Part shown: positions 60,001-64,000 of the stretch, one piece after another
Numbering within the stretch: the stretch's first letter is position 1
How the letters are laid out: each line of letters opens with the position of its first letter
Origin: Edaphochlamys debaryana
Taxonomy: Eukaryota > Chlorophyta > Chlorophyceae > Chlamydomonadales
DNA: 64,000 nt
Reading direction: 5' to 3'
NCBI GenBank assembly: GCA_016858145.1
Contig: JAEHOE010000073.1
Location: forward strand, 496,001 to 560,000
Translations under genes and position numbers: made by a program
Notes under the pieces: generated by a model
Seen by the model: the letters and a program-made list of their open reading frames with translations, nothing else
Told to the model about the DNA's origin: nothing
The model's database searches: none

Positions 60001-62873
60001 CTCCTGCTGTGGCTTGAGGCTAGACAGTACGGCAGCCGGCCGCCAGTACGGCAGTACGGCAGGCAGCTGGCCGGGGCCGCCTCTGGGCTCCTGCTTAGGG
60101 CCAAAATCACCGGCGGCGGCAGCCTTGCGGGCAGGTAGCCCCAAGGCTTCAGCCTCGGCGCCCGCTCCCGCTGCTGTGAAGCCCCCCTCCGGAGTCTCTC
60201 TCACAAGGGCTAGGGATTGCTGATCCCAGCCCAGCATGTCCTCATCTTTGCCGTACAGCCGTGCGTTGGGTGGGGCCTGGTCGTCGTGAATCTACAGGGA
60301 CGATGCAAGGGGCAGGGAGCGGGGGCGGGCTTGGGTGCCTGCTGCGCAGAGCGAGAGCAGGGCAGCCGCGCTGGCAAGCATGCCGCCCGCATATACTGCA
60401 CACGCGTACGGCAGACACGCAATGGGACATTCTCACTATTTACCCCACTCGTGTGAAGAGTTGGGCTCACCATGGGGAGACGGAGGTTGCGGAGGCCGAA
60501 CACCGCTGCCGCCCTCTGCGCGGGATGGAGGAGAGCCGAGGCGTTTTTCGGGTAGAGAAATGTATCGAGCGAGCCCGAATGGCACCCCTGCCTGGTGAAC
60601 CGGCCAGTGGCTTGTACTGTGATGGTACAAGATGAGCTCAAGACTCCGTAGTCATGATGAGCTAGCCTCGGGCCATCGCCCGGCTTTGTGCACCTCTTCC
60701 CCCTCTCCTCCCCCACCCCATCCCCCATCGGCCCCCCGGCACGCACCTGCAGCGGCCCCATCCAGTCCAGGTGGTCAAGCATCATGCGCAGCGGAGGCGC
60801 CACGAAGTTGGCGGCGTTGAACCACATGCTGCGCTGCTCCATCTCCGGCACTTCCACCGCCTCCTGCCCCTCCGCGAGCGCCGCTTCACCCGCGAGCGTG
60901 TGCGGCCCTGCTGCCGTCGCGGCCTCTGGGCCAGGCTCTGAAGCCACCACAACAGATGGCAGCCCGACAGCCCGATCCGGCTCCGTGAGCTGTACGTCGC
61001 CGGCTCCCGTTTCGGCTCCAGCCGGACCACCCGTACTGTGCTGTGGCATCTCCGTGCCTTCTCCCAGGGGGCCTGAGCCTGGGGCCAGAGCCACATGCGG
61101 CCCCGATGCAGTGCCCTCCCCAGCGACAGCCGGTCTGGCAGCCTGGCTGCCCGCCGCTGGCACAAGTCTCGGTGAGGCCCCGGCTGCCCCAACCGCAGCT
61201 GAGGGCGGACCGCCGAGTGTGCGCGCTCCGGCCGGGGTGTGCTCCCCGGTCTTGTCGGCCGCCTCCAGCGCCGCCTCTGGAGGTAACACGTCCATGCACT
61301 GAAAGTAGGCGAGGCGGAGCTGCGTGTAGCACTTGTTGTTGACCCAGAGCACCACGCAGCAATACCTTTGCGAGAGCGGAGGGGGTGCAAGTGGGTGGTG
61401 GGATCGGTGGAGGGAGGATGCCAGCAGGGGAGGTACGGTAGGTGAGGTGCCAGCTCGAGGGACCACCAGCACTCGGCACCCCTGCCTCAAGGGAGCTGAA
61501 CACGGGGAACCGGGAGGCACTGCACCACGTTAACGCAAGCGCTCCTCACCCCGTAAAGATGTAGGTGAAGAAGAAAGGCAGGAGGAACATTTTGCTTCCG
61601 GGGCTGATGTTGGCCATAGTGATTGTGGCCAGGGAGCCACTGCTGGCCTGGACCTCCTTCAGGTTGCTCTGGGAGTGGTATGCAGGAATCACTGAGGGAG
61701 GGGTGGGTCGGGGGCCCCATGGAAACGCTTGCGTGCTGACACGTGCAACGCGTTGCGTCTCGGGGGCAGCGCGGGGCTAGGAAACCATTTCAAGCCCCAA
61801 GGGATGGTATGCTTCTCTCGTGGTCACCACTATGGCACTTTTCTGGCTTAGAACGTACCCTCAAGACCCCCCCACTCACACACGCCCACGCCGAGGATGG
61901 TCATGACGGTAAACATCTGTAGCCCCAGCAGCAGCACGCGTGTGAGCACGAGCGCGTCGAAGCCCGCGCACCGCACGATGTCCGCATCCGACACCGCCAG
62001 AAGCGGGGCGAGCCAGTTCCTGGGGTGCGTGGGAAGCGGAGTAGAGAGGCGAAGTACCGGTAAGGGCATCGGCTGGCAAGGTGGAATAGAACGGCCTGTC
62101 CCATGACGCATGCACCATACAATCCTAGGGGCCTGCTTAACCCGCATGAGCCGCGGCGCCCCACCATATCTGCCGTACGGTCCCCAGCACCAGCCGCGGG
62201 GGGCGCATGAACAGGTCTTGCAGCTCCTGAGGGGAACAAGGGACCGGGGAGTTGGAAAGCGCAGATAGAGCTGCCGCCGATGACAGGCCTAGGCAGACGG
62301 AACGCAGGGCACAGCGCATGCCAGAGCACGGTTACGATCTATAACATGTCGTACGCGGCAAGCCACTCAACACGAGGCATGGGAGGCGGATCCGCATCGG
62401 ATCCCAATCCGGATTGCCCCACCTGACGGCGCTGGAAGATGCCACCCGGGCCGTTGACCCATCCGCGCAGAACCACGAAGCCAAACAGGTACAGCCCGCC
62501 CAGAAGTGCGTTGATGTAAAGCCTATTTCATGTTAGCATGTTGGAACGAAGGCATGCGTCGGAGCGAGGGGCGTCATTGGTGGGGCACTTCCTCCCGCGT
62601 TGGCTCCAAGCAGGCAGCAAGGGGCGGCAGGGGTAACGATATCCCGACTCCACATGAGGATGCTAGCTCCCGTCGCCGGTAGCGTCTCTACACTCGAGCA
62701 CTGCACGGGCTACAACGATGCCTCCCCTGCTCCAATAGCTCCTGCAATCCCTCAGGGGCACCCGCGGGCACTCACGCGCCGAGGACCTGGGAGTCGCTCA
62801 CGATGTACTGCACTTCCCGTAGTTGGGGCGGCGGAGGCGAAGGAAACGTATGGTGGTCGTCCGGGTCAGACAT
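54036..62873 (-). CDS. OSCA/TMEM63 (CSC1/ERD4-like) stress-gated cation channel, copy C
   Basis: 24 exons (5' to 3'): 62776-62873, 62423-62522, 62165-62226, 61880-62019, 61550-61691, 60747-61365, 60471-60515, 59084-60291, 58114-58843, 57778-57930, 57572-57667, 57208-57418, 56895-57055, 56552-56643, 56291-56320, 56119-56156, 55814-55936, 55492-55646, 55240-55302, 54987-55119, 54799-54867, 54650-54723, 54373-54497, 54036-54111; 1,580 aa. TM0 is at about residues 34-52, TM1 at 110-137, TM2 at 168-192, the cytosolic domain at about 195-1180, TM3 at 1180-1200 (FWRRIAIVLPMAIIFLIPIG), and the other TMs between 1260 and 1515. Family signatures: AGFDALVLTRVLLLG, FFIQFVIARALM, FAVVSPLILPCC and VFERGYESGG. 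It is the most diverged of the three: its inserts differ in exons 6, 8 and 9, it has MLGGGFLGQLGTYLSEP where A and B have MMGGGFLGQLGTYLSNP-like residues, and exon 15 reads FHMCCSIS. The exon 3 donor ATATG/GTGGGG was chosen because only it keeps the frame into NWLAPLL; it is conserved in all three. Confidence 0.9.
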
Positions 62874-64000
62874 GATGCGCACCCTGGAGTAAGTGGCAAT
62901 GGGGAGGGTTTCGGAAAGAATGGATGGAGCGGGGAATACACGGTCGTCAGCTGCCAGCGCGACTCACCAGCCCTCGACTGCTTCAGCAACCTCCACAGCC
63001 CGGTTAGTCCTGTTGAGGAGTGAGTCTAAGCGTTTGCATGCCGAACAAACTGCCGCCCACTTTGTCTTCCTGTGTCACTCTACTTTCTGTGACTCAGCCG
63101 GTGAGCCTAGCGGTGCCGGTTGCGAGTTGCCCCGGAAGGTATAACCTTGGTTCTAGCGGGGCCTCTGCATCTGCAACTCGGGCGCGGGTCGGCGCGAGCT
63201 GGTGTTAGCAGCTATCTTTAAATGCAGAGCTGCACTACGTATATGTCTGTTTTTGAGCGGCAACCCTCCAGGCGCGATGGGGGTCTCGGCGCCTATCTAC
63301 GTCGTTATGCTCGCTGGGTGCGTGGCGAGGGCAGTCGCAAGCGTCGCATGAACACTGTGAGAAGCGATATCCCGCTGTACAAGGCTGCCGGAAGAGCCGT
63401 ACTTGCGGTGCCGGTCAGGTCGTGCCGCCGTGGGGTCTTCGTCGGTGAGCTAGGAGGCGGGGGTACCGCGCGGAGCCATGGCCCCTGCCCCGCTCCCCGG
63501 CCTCCCACTACGTCCATTGCCGAGGCGATGGCTTGGCCTCGTTGCTTGATACTTGATCTGCAAGGGCCTTGCAATCGCAGTGGCCATGTGGGGACGCGTG
63601 GTCATGTTGCAGCACAGGGTTGGCCCCCTCCGCGCTTCTCCGCCTAACCCTGCCTAGTGCCTACCCTGGCAAGCCGTCAAGGACGAGACCCATCCAGTCG
63701 GATGCCCTGAGCGCGCTCATCTGCATTGTTGCAGTCTCTACCCTAGCGGAACAGCCCCGTACGGTTGCCTACGCAGCCCACCTGCCAACAGCGGCCCGAC
63801 GAGGCATCTCACGGCCGGACGCCGACCGGTGTAACGGTAGCACCATACTCACCACTGCCCCAGTGCCCCTGTGCTTGCCCTCTTGCACTGATACCGTACG
63901 GCAAGGCGCTCAGTAAGACGCTTTCCGAGGTAAGTCAGGTAACTCCTGCGCCCTGGGTGCACGTGGCTGCCTGCATCAGCCGGGAGATAAAACCACCCTT
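62874..64000. other. Upstream flank of channel copy C; no supported gene
   Basis: Should hold the copy C promoter and 5' UTR. Open frames at 63222-63647 and 63569-63916 have no recognisable motif, repeat or matching splice sites. The extreme right edge could belong to a neighbouring gene but cannot be judged. Confidence 0.4.

Noticed and set aside
62165..62226. Longer exon 3 of channel copy C ending at the GCGG/GTTAAG donor (about 62141)
   Set aside because: That donor would put exon 4 out of frame; the upstream ATATG/GTGGGG donor keeps the frame in all three copies and restores the family-like junction IW-NWLAPLL.
63222..63916. Possible gene at the right edge (141- and 115-codon frames)
   Set aside because: No motif or splice-consistent neighbours; too little sequence to judge.

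Overview
The window reads as nuclear DNA of a GC-rich volvocine-type green alga (Chlamydomonas, Volvox or close kin; species not decidable from sequence). The signs are many short introns with GTGAGT/GTGCGT donors and GCAG acceptors, kilobase-long PPSPX (hydroxyproline-rich) rods, alanine- and glycine-rich linkers, abundant mini- and microsatellites, and a TGTAA poly(A) signal behind one gene. No bacterial, viral or organellar genes, tRNAs, rRNAs or CRISPR arrays were seen. Most simple open frames are shadows; real genes had to be assembled by hand from splice sites and intron phase.

Left part (1-31 kb, + strand). The 3' half of a WD40-like gene ends at 2679. It is followed by two tandem copies of a gene for a very large single-pass membrane glycoprotein: signal peptide, Cys-containing N-terminal domain, PPSPX rod of about 1,700-2,000 residues, membrane-proximal domain with a His-rich stretch, one transmembrane helix, and a 700-residue Ser/Pro-rich cytoplasmic tail. 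Copy 2 (18926-30409, 13 exons, about 3,055 aa) is fully open. Copy 1 (about 4019-16546) has the same exon plan but no in-frame ATG, three phase shifts in the rod, a 22-bp frame-breaking duplication, and no TGTAA at the place where copy 2 has one. It is a pseudogene or a badly assembled copy. A relic of the WD40 gene's last exon lies between the copies, so the ancestral duplication unit included the end of the WD40 gene.

Right part (32.4-62.9 kb, - strand). Three tandem, intact, 24-exon genes encode OSCA/TMEM63 (CSC1/ERD4-type) stress-gated cation channels of 1,601, 1,618 and 1,580 aa, about twice the usual plant length because of large insertions in the cytosolic domain. All intron phases are the same in the three genes. 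The two left copies are closest to each other and share 3' flanks and an intronic 12-bp minisatellite.

The glycoprotein pair and the channel array converge tail to tail at about 30.4-32.4 kb. Wall-spanning membrane glycoproteins beside mechanosensitive or osmosensitive channels suggest, as inference only, a local cluster concerned with the wall-membrane interface.
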